A DNA stretch of 64,000 bases from CAYRTV01 sp964505785 (GTDB lineage Bacteria > Acidobacteriota > Aminicenantia > Aminicenantales > Aminicenantaceae): NCBI GenBank assembly GCA_964505785.1, contig CAZDJZ010000005.1, forward strand, positions 62,001 through 126,000, in the 5' to 3' direction. Made by a program: the position numbers and the translations under genes. Shown one piece after another: positions 25,065-34,187 of the stretch. Positions within the stretch are counted from its first letter, which is position 1. Each line of letters begins with the position of its first letter. The notes below the pieces were generated by a model that made no database searches, was not told the DNA's origin, and worked only from the letters and a program-made list of their open reading frames with translations.

Positions 25065-28000
25065 AAAAATGGCATCCCTCCCGGTTGTTGGTTTTTTCCG
25101 CCGTTTTTTTTAGTGCGGCTCTCCTGATGTGGGTTTTTTCATTCATTCAACCCTGGATGGTATCCTCCGATTATTATCAAAAGAGCCTGGAACAGCTGCG
25201 GCACCGCTCCGATCATATCAAGGAAGATTTCCAGGAGATTCTGGATCAAATCAATCAGAAACACCAGCGAATTTCAAAGGACGATATTCCCCAAAATAAC
25301 CCGGAATTATTTCATTTTCTCACCTCAATTAATTCCATAGAGAATATGGAAGGTGCGGCTGTATATCACTCTTCCGGCAAACTGACCCTCTGGGCGGGAA
25401 AGGTGTTTGATATCGGACCGGCATTTTTCTCCGGGGAAGACGGCATTTCTTCTTTTTCCGCACAATCAACTTATTTACTCACCCATAAGGCTTCCCATTA
25501 TTTGGTTTCTTACAAAAAAATAAGCCAAGGTTATCTTTTTATTTACCGTCTGCTGGCGTTTCTTCCCGAATTTAAGGCCCGATACTTGCAGGAATATCAT
25601 TTTATCTCGTCCAGTTCAGCAGATAATTTCGATATTGACTATTGGGATTTCCGGGAAGATATCACGGGATTTGAGAGGCTGTTCGCCCGCCATCGGGATG
25701 AATATATCGGGCAGCCCCGGCTTCAAGATCAAGTGCAAACCATTTTTTTTCCTCTGCGCAATGAAAACCAGGACATCGTAGCGACGGTAACGTTAAGTTC
25801 ACCCCCTGCTTCCGCACGTATATCAGCGCGCAAAGAAGACCTTTCCCTTTTTTTATTCATTTTCATCCTCGCCGGTTTATTCTGCATAATGATATATCTT
25901 TATCGAATTATTGAATCTCAAGAAAAACCGCCTCTGACAAAGATCCTGGCCGTTGTTTTGATTTTAATCGGATTGCGGGCGGTTTTTATCCCCATAAGCC
26001 GCTTGCAAAAAATTCAATCTTTATCCATCTTCTCTCCCTCTGCTGCAGGTTTTATTTCTTTTGGTCCCCTTACCCAGTCACCCGGGGATATTTTCTTAAC
26101 CTCGATTTTCTTTGCACTTCTGACCGGGTTCTTATTTCGCATATTGTCTTCCCAACTTCAGCGAGGGAACCTTCAGCGGCCCTGGTATACCGAAGCTTTG
26201 GTTCTCATTCCGGCAATAGCATTATCATTTGGAGCCCTGTTTTATTTTCAGTCCTCCTTGATTCAATTGGTCTTTAATTCCTCCCGGTATTTATTGCGTT
26301 TCTCTTTTGATTTTTCTTTCTTTTTACTCCATCTCGATATCCTGTTTGCCTATATCGGTATCTTGATTTTAGTTGAAATCATCCTGAGATTTGGATCCTT
26401 TTTTTCATTTACAAAGCACATTTTTTATATCATCATCCTCATTACCGCAGCCGGCCTCCTTGTTTTCCCTCCCCTCAATCTTCCACGCTACCTGATTGGG
26501 CTGCAAATCATGGTCGTGATTTGGGCCTGGCATCGAGTTCAATTTCCCCGAATCAAGTATAAAAAGGAATTGATCGCCGCCGGCATTCTCATTTCGACTT
26601 TACTGATATTTGTCTGCATTCAAATCGGAACCAGTAAAAAAAATAAATCCATTCTTGAATATTCTCTACACAACAGCATTGTTTCTCAGGACAAATGGGG
26701 TGCCTATCTGATAGAACAATCCATTCCGGTCTTTGAAGACAGCAATGCTATGATAAATTCCTTTTTCCGCAACAGGATGCCTCCGGATCCCGCCCGTTCG
26801 CTATGGGAAAATACATTAATAGCCCGGTTCAATTGGTACTCCAGCTTGGAATTTATCGGCCCAAGGGGAAGCATCCTGTCCCGTTTTTCATTAAACGTAC
26901 CGGAGTTCATTTTTCAGGATTCAGCTCTTCCCCTATCAAGAGAATGGACGGTCCGTTTTCAAAATTTTTCTGTACTGGGAAACGAAAAACAGTATGTCAT
27001 CGGATACCGCGATTATATTGATAATGAGGAATACTTGGGAAGAATTCGGCTCATTCTTTCAATTGACAATGATATGCTCCCCTTTCTTTATTCCGCCAAT
27101 CCTTATTACGAACTTTTAAAACCGACTTCCATGCCTTCACTTCAGCACTTGGAGCTGGGTTTCGCTCAATTCGACCGGAACGGACATATCCTTTTCAACC
27201 CACATAAATTATCTCAGGGGCTTCCTTCCACAGTCATAACCAACGTTATGCGCTCTCCTCAACCGATATGGGTGCCCATCTCTGATAAAGGGAAAAAATT
27301 CCAGGCGCTTCTCTTTGATCACCATCAACGCATTTATGCTTTATTTCTTCCCCGGAAATCATTTATTGACCTGTCGGTTGGATTTTTGAAGCTGTTCTTT
27401 CTCTACGGTGCATCTATTTCGATCGCCCTCTTGCTTTATTATCTTATTTTCCTGTCCGGCCGCTTGAAAAACCCTTTTTGGTCCTTTTCCAACCGGGTCT
27501 ACCTTTCATTGATTCTTATCTCCATAATTCCCTTATTGATATTCACATTTTCAGCACGTGATTTTTTCGCTAGTGTGTTTACGGAAAAAATAACAGAAGA
27601 AACCGAGTCCCATGCCCGTTTTGCCCGCAGGGTTATGGAAGATTTTATCTTTCTTCAACAAGAAGAACAAACAAGCCTGACCATCCCGCCCGATAATATG
27701 GTTATGTGGATCAGCTCCACTATCAGTAATGATGTTAATCTATATCTCAATGGTCATCTGACCTCGAGCAGCCACCGAGAATTTTTCGATTACGGCCTGC
27801 TGCCGGAACTTATCAAAGGTGAAATCTACTATAAAATTCAATATGAAAATAATCCTTTTTATACTGAAACCCAGCAAATCGGCGAATATTCATTCCATAC
27901 ACTCACGGTCCCCTACAGCTTTCAGGACTCTGTTCTTTTGATTTCTCTGCCTTTTCCTTTAGAAAAACAGGAAATTGGAAAATTCACCCGGGATTTGTTT

Positions 28001-28921
28001 GAATTCTTACTTTTTTTAACTTTTTTCATCATAGCAGCCATCCTGGTTCTCGCCCGGCGGATCGGAGGAACCATCATCCATCCTATCCATAAGCTTTTAG
28101 CCGTCACCCAGGAAGTCGGTCAAGGAAACTTGGACATCATCATTCCCTATTCCCATCAGGATGAAATGAAAAACCTGATCGATGGATTCAATTCTATGGT
28201 TAAGAATTTGAAAAAGCAGCAGCAGGAACTGACAGACATCAGCAAAAAACTGGCCTGGGCCGAGATGTCCCGTAAAGTGGCTCACGAAATTAAAAATCCG
28301 CTGACACCTATTCAATTATCTGCTGAACATCTCCTCCGGGTTTATGAAGACCGTCCGGAGGATTTCGAAAAAACCCTTAAAGAGTCCACATCCTACATTG
28401 TTTCTGAAGTGGAAAATCTCAGGCGGATCGCCCAGGAGTTTCTGGAAACATCCCGGCAGGCAACCGAAAATAAAGCGCCGTTTGACCTGAAAGAATTACT
28501 AGAAGAAACAATCCGTCCCTACCAAAATATTCTGCCGGAACGGATCCAAATAAAAAAAACCTGCCATGGCCATAATTTTTTCATTTTCGCAGACCGCGCC
28601 AAAATTAAAATCGTTCTGCGCAATATCTTTACAAATGCGATTGAATCCATTGATAAAAAGGGGATTATATCATTCGCGCTTCATGAATTGCCGGATGCGG
28701 TTAAGATACTCATAAGTGACACCGGTGAAGGTATTAACCGGGAAGATCTGGATTATATTTTTCAACCCTATTTTTCGACTAAAGAAAGCGGCACCGGATT
28801 AGGCCTTCCTATTGCACGTAAAATCATCACTGATCATGACGGGGGTATTCAGGCACTTATTAATCAAGAGAAAGGAATGTCTTTCTTGATTACTCTCCCG
28901 AAATATAAAGAGAAGCAATAA
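25028..28921 (+). CDS. Very large NtrY-like membrane sensor histidine kinase
   Basis: A 1297-residue kinase, far longer than usual NtrY proteins (about 700-750). There is a first transmembrane helix near residue 20-40, a periplasmic segment, a central block of many hydrophobic helices (about residues 275-540), a second extracytoplasmic region, then helices near 780, 825 and 985. A HAMP domain (about 1005-1060) leads to HisKA with His1086 in VAHEIKNPLTPIQL, and HATPase_c with an N box (RNIFTNAIESI, about 1198), DTGEGI and GTGLGLPIARKI. No response regulator lies nearby, so the partner is unknown. GAGGGG precedes the ATG, within the upstream gene. Confidence 0.9.
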   Translation: MDNHKNQSRKNIKKWHPSRLLVFSAVFFSAALLMWVFSFIQPWMVSSDYYQKSLEQLRHRSDHIKEDFQEILDQINQKHQRISKDDIPQNNPELFHFLTSINSIENMEGAAVYHSSGKLTLWAGKVFDIGPAFFSGEDGISSFSAQSTYLLTHKASHYLVSYKKISQGYLFIYRLLAFLPEFKARYLQEYHFISSSSADNFDIDYWDFREDITGFERLFARHRDEYIGQPRLQDQVQTIFFPLRNENQDIVATVTLSSPPASARISARKEDLSLFLFIFILAGLFCIMIYLYRIIESQEKPPLTKILAVVLILIGLRAVFIPISRLQKIQSLSIFSPSAAGFISFGPLTQSPGDIFLTSIFFALLTGFLFRILSSQLQRGNLQRPWYTEALVLIPAIALSFGALFYFQSSLIQLVFNSSRYLLRFSFDFSFFLLHLDILFAYIGILILVEIILRFGSFFSFTKHIFYIIILITAAGLLVFPPLNLPRYLIGLQIMVVIWAWHRVQFPRIKYKKELIAAGILISTLLIFVCIQIGTSKKNKSILEYSLHNSIVSQDKWGAYLIEQSIPVFEDSNAMINSFFRNRMPPDPARSLWENTLIARFNWYSSLEFIGPRGSILSRFSLNVPEFIFQDSALPLSREWTVRFQNFSVLGNEKQYVIGYRDYIDNEEYLGRIRLILSIDNDMLPFLYSANPYYELLKPTSMPSLQHLELGFAQFDRNGHILFNPHKLSQGLPSTVITNVMRSPQPIWVPISDKGKKFQALLFDHHQRIYALFLPRKSFIDLSVGFLKLFFLYGASISIALLLYYLIFLSGRLKNPFWSFSNRVYLSLILISIIPLLIFTFSARDFFASVFTEKITEETESHARFARRVMEDFIFLQQEEQTSLTIPPDNMVMWISSTISNDVNLYLNGHLTSSSHREFFDYGLLPELIKGEIYYKIQYENNPFYTETQQIGEYSFHTLTVPYSFQDSVLLISLPFPLEKQEIGKFTRDLFEFLLFLTFFIIAAILVLARRIGGTIIHPIHKLLAVTQEVGQGNLDIIIPYSHQDEMKNLIDGFNSMVKNLKKQQQELTDISKKLAWAEMSRKVAHEIKNPLTPIQLSAEHLLRVYEDRPEDFEKTLKESTSYIVSEVENLRRIAQEFLETSRQATENKAPFDLKELLEETIRPYQNILPERIQIKKTCHGHNFFIFADRAKIKIVLRNIFTNAIESIDKKGIISFALHELPDAVKILISDTGEGINREDLDYIFQPYFSTKESGTGLGLPIARKIITDHDGGIQALINQEKGMSFLITLPKYKEKQ

Positions 28922-28941
28922 TTCAGACCGCAACAGGAAAA

Positions 28942-28970
28942 TTGGATATTTTTAGACATTTATGTAAAAT
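28942..28970 (+). promoter_or_regulatory. Promoter of the outer-membrane protein gene, leaderless type
   Basis: TTGGAT (28942-28947), a 17-base spacer and TAAAAT (28965-28970). ATG codons follow 3 and 9 bases later (28974 and 28980); only the second could lie at the mRNA start. Confidence 0.45.
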
Positions 28971-28979
28971 AGTATGACA

Positions 28980-29885
28980 ATGCAAAAAAAGATACTCATG
29001 TGGGTCTTCCTGTTCTCAATGATTTTTTGGGGAGCCGCGTTAAAGGCTGAAGATTATATCAGCATAAAGTTTTGCTATGCCGGCAACAGTGCCGCCCCAG
29101 GCGATATAAATGAATGGGTTAATTCCTTCAATAAACTCTGGACGGATTGGCAGCAGGCTGCCGGGGGGCAGATTCAAGGAGGTTTCACTCCGCTTGATTA
29201 CGATGCCGGATTGGAGATCGAACTCAGGATACCTGTTTTGGCCGGTCTGGCATTGAACATAGCGGGCAGCGGCCTGACCTCATCGGGAGAAGGGCGGATT
29301 GAATTTGCTAATCCATCCACTGGTCTTCAGGAAACTCAGTTTATCAGCAATAAAATTTCCGCAACACCTCTCAAAATCGGGCTCAGCTATACCTATCCCA
29401 TTCCCTACTTAGAGGGACTTTATGTCACAGCTCAGGCAGGAAGACATATCATTTTTTATAAATATGACCTTCAGGACAATTATACCGCTGAGATTACCCG
29501 GGGCTCGAATATTTATGAGTACTGGTATGAAAAAAATCAAACATTCAATTCAGAAGCACTGGGATACTATATCTCACTTGGAGCGGAATTTGATATCATC
29601 AAATATATTGCGGTCGTCTTGGAAGGCGAACAGGTCTGGTCCACTGCGGACGGGTTCAAAGGCCCGCATTCATACCAAGGTTTTCTGGGAGATACCGCTT
29701 TTTCGGAATCCGGCAAGGCGTCTCTCTATTATTATGAAAGCAATCAATGGGGGCTGGAGCAATACTATTCCGTTCTGAGCGGACATCAGCGCCCTCCGGA
29801 TGAATCCCACATTCGCAACTTAAGACAGGGCGAATTGCAATTTGATAATTATTCCATAAAACTGGGAATCCGATTTAAATTCTAA
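28980..29885 (+). CDS. Probable outer-membrane beta-barrel protein
   Basis: About 301 residues. A signal peptide (MQKKILMWVFLFSMIFWGAALKA) is followed by alternating amphipathic strands rich in aromatic residues (LKIGLSYTYPIPYLEGLYVTAQAG, YYISLGAEFDIIKYIAVVLEG) and the protein ends SIKLGIRFKF; a terminal Phe in a final beta strand is the usual barrel-assembly signal. I do not recognise a specific family. The in-frame ATG at 28974 is an alternative start. It follows the sensor kinase after about 58 bases but has its own promoter-like sequence. Confidence 0.65.
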   Translation: MQKKILMWVFLFSMIFWGAALKAEDYISIKFCYAGNSAAPGDINEWVNSFNKLWTDWQQAAGGQIQGGFTPLDYDAGLEIELRIPVLAGLALNIAGSGLTSSGEGRIEFANPSTGLQETQFISNKISATPLKIGLSYTYPIPYLEGLYVTAQAGRHIIFYKYDLQDNYTAEITRGSNIYEYWYEKNQTFNSEALGYYISLGAEFDIIKYIAVVLEGEQVWSTADGFKGPHSYQGFLGDTAFSESGKASLYYYESNQWGLEQYYSVLSGHQRPPDESHIRNLRQGELQFDNYSIKLGIRFKF

Positions 29886-29906
29886 CTATAAACGGGAGAT
29901 CATTCC

Positions 29907-30407
29907 ATGGCTAAAGTATTAGTGACATATTTCAGTCGAACCGGAAACACAGAAAAAGTCGCACAGGCGATTTATGACGAAGTGAATGACACCAAAAATA
30001 TCAAACCGGTCGAAGAACTGGGCGAAGAAGATCTGCAAAACCACACCCTCATCTTCATCGGATTTCCTGTCTACTCTCACAGTGTGCCTTTTTTTATGGA
30101 AAAAATTCTTCGCAGCATTCCCGCCGGGAAAAAAATCGCACTTTTTTCCACTCATGGCAGCTTCCGGGGAAATCCTTTATCAAAAGAAGCCCTTGAATAT
30201 GCCTCCACTCTAGCAGCCGGCGCACAAATTTTGGGGACTTTTTCCTGCCGCGGGAAAGTTTCGCATCAGGCCATGGAACAATTTGAAAAAACACCTGAAC
30301 ATCATACTTGGGCCGAAATGGCAGCCTCGGCCGGCAATCATCCGGATAAAAACGATCTTGATGAAGCCCGGGAATTCGCCGAAAGAATTCTCGACTTAAG
30401 CTATTGA
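29907..30407 (+). CDS. Flavodoxin
   Basis: A 166-residue FMN-binding flavodoxin of the single-domain, low-potential electron carrier type. The phosphate loop SRTGNTEKVAQ is at residues 10-20, and the isoalloxazine-contacting loops are FIGFPVYSHSVP and STHGSFRGN. GGGAG precedes the ATG. It is 21 bases downstream of the outer-membrane protein gene. A partner enzyme is not evident. Confidence 0.85.
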   Translation: MAKVLVTYFSRTGNTEKVAQAIYDEVNDTKNIKPVEELGEEDLQNHTLIFIGFPVYSHSVPFFMEKILRSIPAGKKIALFSTHGSFRGNPLSKEALEYASTLAAGAQILGTFSCRGKVSHQAMEQFEKTPEHHTWAEMAASAGNHPDKNDLDEAREFAERILDLSY

Positions 30408-30526
30408 AATCCTGCAAAACGTCTAAAATTGTGAATGGCGCTGCAAATCCGAATGGAGCGCAGGCCCTAGCTGGATTTCAGATTGGAAATACAGCAGAAA
30501 TAGAATTTTTTCCGGTATGGTTCAGA

Positions 30527-30958
30527 TCAATAAACCGAATAATCAAAGGGCCGTGAGCCCTTTTCTTTCAACTCAATCAGGACTCCGGAAAGATTCTCCG
30601 GGTGGATAAATATGATTCGGCTTCCAGCTGTCCCTTTGACAGGTACCTTCTGAATAAAACGTATTCCCTTTTCTTTCATCTCCCGGATTGATTCGTCCAG
30701 ATTCTCAACCAGGAAACAGAAGTGATGGATACCTTCTCCTTTTTTATTAAGGAATTTCTTGACCGGAGAATTCTTGCCCACGGGTGCAATGAGCTCCAAA
30801 GCGGGTCCCCTTCCGGTTTTCAAGGCGGCTGCTTCCACCCCCCGCTCTTCCATCTTTTCCTTTGTTGGCTGAGGCAGAGCAAATGTTTCACACCACTTTT
30901 TTATACTCGCATCCAGGTCCCGAACAGCGATTCCTATGTGATCAATATTTTTTATCAT
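30527..30958 (-). CDS. mce: Methylmalonyl-CoA epimerase
   Basis: Interconverts (R)- and (S)-methylmalonyl-CoA in the propionate/succinate route. The 143-residue VOC-fold protein opens IDHIGIAVRDLDAS (metal-binding His), has ELIAPVG and GEGIHHFCFLVENLDE (second His), and ends IFIHPENLSGVLIELKE with the metal-binding Glu. The start overlaps the stop of meaB by four bases (ATGA). The mutase itself is not in the window. Confidence 0.92.
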   Translation of the reverse strand: MIKNIDHIGIAVRDLDASIKKWCETFALPQPTKEKMEERGVEAAALKTGRGPALELIAPVGKNSPVKKFLNKKGEGIHHFCFLVENLDESIREMKEKGIRFIQKVPVKGTAGSRIIFIHPENLSGVLIELKEKGSRPFDYSVY

Positions 30959-31899
30959 TCCGTTTGTCCTTTCATTCTGTTCATAAACTGCTCCACTATA
31001 GTATACGGATCCATTTTTCTGGAATAAATATCTTCGACATATTTTTCAAAATCCCGCTCGTCTATGCCTCCCATGATCAGTTCATAGATTCTTTCTCTGA
31101 TCAGGTCTTTCAGCATCCAAAAGATCAGGCGTTTTTTCCGGTTTTCCCGCAACGAATCTTTCCGGCTGTTCCGTAAGGTATCAATCTCCGCAATCAGCTT
31201 TTCAACATTACAGCCCGTTGTCGCAACAGTTTTAATCACAGGCGGAATGTCCGCTTGGCTCAAACCAAGCTCCAGCATGGCGCGCACTTGCCGCTCGGTT
31301 TTATCCGACTCCGGTGAATCCGCTTTATTGAGAACAAAAATATCTCCGATTTCCATAATGCCGGCTTTAAAGGCTTGGATGTCGTCTCCAGCCCCTGGAG
31401 TCAAGACCACCACAACCATATCAGCCAGCTTAACCACCTCAACTTCATCCTGGCCGACCCCTACTGTTTCGACAATAATAATATCTTTTCCTGATGCCTC
31501 CAAAACAGAAATCGCTTCACCGGTTGCCTTGGCCAGACCGCCTAAATGCCCGCGGGTGGCCATGCTGCGGATAAATATATCTTCGTCTATAGAATGACGC
31601 ATCATCCTGATTCTGTCACCGAGAATTGCCCCTCCGGTAAAGGGACTGGATGGGTCAACTGCAATGATACCGACTTTATGACCGGATTTTAGAAACCGTT
31701 CTATCATCTGATCCACCAAAGTGCTCTTTCCGGAACCGGGAGAGCCGGTCAGGCCGAGGATCAGGGAACGGCCGGTATAAGGGAATATTTTTTTCATCAC
31801 TGTCCGCGCCCGGTTATGATTATTTTCGATCAGTGAAATAGCCCTTGCGACTGCACGGGGATTCCCCCTTAGGATCTCCTCAGCTATATCCATATTCAT
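30955..31899 (-). CDS. meaB: Methylmalonyl-CoA mutase-associated GTPase MeaB
   Basis: A G3E-family GTPase (ArgK/MeaB) that loads and protects the B12 cofactor of methylmalonyl-CoA mutase. The 314-residue protein has Walker A GLTGSPGSGKST, VDPSSPFTGGAILGDRIRM, the switch segment ETVGVGQDEVEV and the base-recognition motif LNKAD. It lies between an acyl-CoA dehydrogenase gene (15 bases upstream) and mce (overlapping), which supports its role in methylmalonyl-CoA metabolism. Confidence 0.93.
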   Translation of the reverse strand: MNMDIAEEILRGNPRAVARAISLIENNHNRARTVMKKIFPYTGRSLILGLTGSPGSGKSTLVDQMIERFLKSGHKVGIIAVDPSSPFTGGAILGDRIRMMRHSIDEDIFIRSMATRGHLGGLAKATGEAISVLEASGKDIIIVETVGVGQDEVEVVKLADMVVVVLTPGAGDDIQAFKAGIMEIGDIFVLNKADSPESDKTERQVRAMLELGLSQADIPPVIKTVATTGCNVEKLIAEIDTLRNSRKDSLRENRKKRLIFWMLKDLIRERIYELIMGGIDERDFEKYVEDIYSRKMDPYTIVEQFMNRMKGQTE

Positions 31900-31914
31900 C
31901 CCGGCTCATTCAAA

Positions 31915-33063
31915 TTAAATTTCGGAAAGCATCTGCTGCGCGATAATCCAGCGCTGTACTTCAGATGTTCCTTCCCCAATTGTTCCCAGCTTGCAATCCC
32001 GGTAAAACTTTTCCACCGGATATTCTTTACTGAATCCGTATCCGCCGTGAATCTGGACAGCCCAGTTGGAAACCTTGACGGCCAATTCGCTGGCAAATAA
32101 TTTCGCCATCGCCGATTCTTTCGGGATCTTTTTTCCCAGGTCTTCTAAAAATGCCGCCCGGTAGGTCAGCAGCCTGGCCGCATCCAATTCAGTGAAACCA
32201 TCCGCCAGCATCCACTGTATCGCCTGGAAGCTCGAGATGGGACGGCTGAATTGTTCCCTCTCCCGGGAATATTTCAAACTGGCTTCCAGCGCTCCTGCTG
32301 CAACGCCGAGAGAAAATCCTGCGATACTCACTCTGCCTCCGTCCAGGATACTCATAGCCTGCCGATAGCCGGAACCGGGTTCGCCAAGTAAGTTTTCTTC
32401 CGGGATTTCAAGATCTTCAAATACAAGTTCAGCTGTATCTGCGGCTCTGATTCCCATTTTGTCTTCCTTTTTCCCGACTGAAAATCCCTTCATCCCTTTT
32501 TCAACAATAAATGCGGATATACCTTTTCGTCCTTTTTCCGGATCCGTTACCGCTATAATGACGAGAATTTCCGCAATAGAACCATTGGTTATGAAGATTT
32601 TCGAACCATTAAGGATCCAGCGGTCACCTTTTTTCTCGGCCCGCGTTTTCAGGGCTGCGGCATCCGACCCGGCGCCGGCTTCAGTAAGTCCCCATGCCCC
32701 CAATGTTTCTCCGGCAGCCAGCCGGTTTAGATATTTTTCCTTCTGTACATCTGAACCATACAGGAAAAGATGATTACTGCATAAAGAATTATGCGCCGCT
32801 ACAACCAGCCCCGCGGAAGGGTCGACTTTTGCTATTTCTTCCAAAATTAAGACATAATCAAGATTTGAATAGCCTGCTCCCGAATATTCCGGAGGTATTA
32901 TGATCCCCAAAAGTCCCATTTCCGCTAATTTTCGCGTGAACACTTCCGGCCATCGACCTTCCCGGTCACTCTCTTTCACGAGCGGTCCGATCTCTTTTTG
33001 TGTGAATTTTTGAATGGATTCCTTGAGAATTTTCTGCTCATCCGATAATAAAAAATCCATCAC
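31915..33063 (-). CDS. Acyl-CoA dehydrogenase
   Basis: An FAD enzyme of 382 residues that oxidises acyl-CoA to enoyl-CoA. Signatures are GAWGLTEAGAGSDAAALKT (FAD/substrate loop), NGSKIFITNGSIAE, RVSIAGFSLGVAAGAL, and QIHGGYGFSKEYPVEKFYRD. The catalytic Glu is present in GEGTSEVQR, as in short- and medium-chain enzymes. AAGGAG precedes the ATG. It is the first gene of the acd-meaB-mce operon, which suggests breakdown of odd- or branched-chain acyl-CoA, although the chain length is not readable. Confidence 0.92.
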   Translation of the reverse strand: MMDFLLSDEQKILKESIQKFTQKEIGPLVKESDREGRWPEVFTRKLAEMGLLGIIIPPEYSGAGYSNLDYVLILEEIAKVDPSAGLVVAAHNSLCSNHLFLYGSDVQKEKYLNRLAAGETLGAWGLTEAGAGSDAAALKTRAEKKGDRWILNGSKIFITNGSIAEILVIIAVTDPEKGRKGISAFIVEKGMKGFSVGKKEDKMGIRAADTAELVFEDLEIPEENLLGEPGSGYRQAMSILDGGRVSIAGFSLGVAAGALEASLKYSREREQFSRPISSFQAIQWMLADGFTELDAARLLTYRAAFLEDLGKKIPKESAMAKLFASELAVKVSNWAVQIHGGYGFSKEYPVEKFYRDCKLGTIGEGTSEVQRWIIAQQMLSEI

Positions 33064-33160
33064 TTTCTCCTTCCGCCAAAATTTGAATTCATGTTATGCT
33101 CCCATGCTTTCATCATATTAACCGGGATTGTTAACGGAATCAAGTAAAAGAAAACCTGCA

Positions 33161-33189
33161 TTGACATAGCTTGGCAAATCATCTAAAGT
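33161..33189 (+). promoter_or_regulatory. Promoter of the YHS-like membrane protein gene
   Basis: TTGACA (33161-33166), a 17-base spacer and TAAAGT (33184-33189), leaving a leader of about 60 bases. Confidence 0.5.
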
Positions 33190-33257
33190 GGATATTTTAC
33201 GAGCCGCTTTTACTTCAGGCAAAAAAAGAGATACCGGCACCCGGCCGGAAACGACAA

Positions 33258-33518
33258 ATGATGTTGAGAATAGTATTTTATGCACTGATTGGATATGTCA
33301 TATATCTTTTGATAAAATTTTTTCAAGGGATACAAAAGGCAAGCCAAAGAGTGTCTCCATCATCCCGGAAAACCGGAATGATGGTCAAGGACAATGTTTG
33401 CAACACCTACCTTCCGGAAGAAGATGCCGTCAAAGAAAAACTCAATGGGGAAATCCATTATTTCTGTTCTGAAAAATGCAGGGATAAATTTCTTGAATCT
33501 CAGAAAAGGACTTCCTGA
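33258..33518 (+). CDS. Small membrane-anchored YHS/TRASH-like metal-binding protein
   Basis: About 86 residues. One transmembrane helix (LRIVFYALIGYVIYLLIKFF, residues 3-22) is followed by a basic linker and a YHS-like module: VKDNVCNTYLPEEDA, then EIHYFCSEKCRDKFLE, with three Cys that could bind a metal. An open frame reaches a TTG at 33171, but that start overlaps the promoter; the paired ATGs at 33258 and 33261 fit better. The function is unknown; similar modules occur in metal-handling proteins. Confidence 0.72.
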   Translation: MMLRIVFYALIGYVIYLLIKFFQGIQKASQRVSPSSRKTGMMVKDNVCNTYLPEEDAVKEKLNGEIHYFCSEKCRDKFLESQKRTS

Positions 33519-33533
33519 TTAGTCAGGGCGTTT

Positions 33534-33857
33534 TCAAGGGGCAAGACTCCACACGTCAATGGTGACGGTTTCCTTAAGAGAAATTTGTTCGTGCTCATAA
33601 TTGGCAGGAACAACATAAGATTCGCCGCCTTTAACCACAAATTCTTCTCTTGCTTCATCACTCTTTATAATGATCTTCTGTTCACCCTTGAGAATTGTTG
33701 TCACTTGCTCATAGGAATGTTTGTGGGGGGGAACGGCGGATCCCTTCTTATATTCGAATTTGGCCATCAGGATGTCTTTCCCGCAAGCAAGAGTAATGCG
33801 TTTAACTCCATCAAAAACATCCACATTGTGCTGCTCTTTCTCTTCTATTTTAAACAT
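33534..33857 (-). CDS. Small cupin-domain protein
   Basis: A single cupin barrel of 107 residues. Motif 1 is AVPPHKHSYEQVTTILKGE (metal-binding His residues and Glu), motif 2 ESYVVPANYEHEQ. The open frame extends to 33881, but AGGAG at 33864-33868 fits the ATG pair at 33860/33857. It may be an isomerase or a sensor; the sequence does not tell. It lies directly downstream of the acylphosphatase gene. Confidence 0.8.
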   Translation of the reverse strand: MFKIEEKEQHNVDVFDGVKRITLACGKDILMAKFEYKKGSAVPPHKHSYEQVTTILKGEQKIIIKSDEAREEFVVKGGESYVVPANYEHEQISLKETVTIDVWSLAP

Positions 33858-33874
33858 CATTATCTCCTGCCCGC

Positions 33875-34147
33875 TTACCATGCAATCCGAAATTTTTCAT
33901 GATCATCCTGGTATTTTTCCCAATTAACATCCACATTATCGACCCGGGAACCAATAGGCCCTTCTTTCAGTCTATCAATCAATGTATGAATATCTTCTTC
34001 CGAACCCTCGGCTAAAACTTCCACCCGGCCGTCAGGCAGGTTTTTCACCCAACCGGTTAAGTCCAGAGAATAGGCCGCGTTTTGGATAAAAGCCCGAAAA
34101 CCAACCCCTTGGACCCGGCCGGATACAAATATGTGTGACCTCTTCAT
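33875..34147 (-). CDS. acyP: Acylphosphatase
   Basis: Hydrolyses acyl phosphates such as acetyl phosphate and 1,3-bisphosphoglycerate. It is 90 residues, the normal size. The catalytic Arg is in the VQGVGFRAF loop and the catalytic Asn in GWVKNLPDG; the VEVLAEG strand is conserved. Acetyl phosphate should be made by the pta-ackA genes 6 kb away, but no operon link exists. A near-leaderless promoter precedes it. Confidence 0.92.
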   Translation of the reverse strand: MKRSHIFVSGRVQGVGFRAFIQNAAYSLDLTGWVKNLPDGRVEVLAEGSEEDIHTLIDRLKEGPIGSRVDNVDVNWEKYQDDHEKFRIAW

Positions 34148-34158
34148 ATGTTATGAAA

Positions 34159-34187
34159 ATAATATCATAAACCATCTAAGCGGTAAA
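34159..34187 (-). promoter_or_regulatory. acyP promoter with extended -10, near-leaderless
   Basis: Minus-strand TTTACC (34182-34187), a 17-base spacer and TGA-TATTAT (TATTAT at 34159-34164). The ATG is 11 bases past the -10 box, so the leader would be only a few bases; no ribosome binding site is present. Confidence 0.5.

Noticed and set aside
30408..30526. Short gap between flavodoxin and mce as a regulatory RNA
   Set aside because: No promoter, strong hairpin or conserved motif is visible; it is simply the space between two convergent gene ends.
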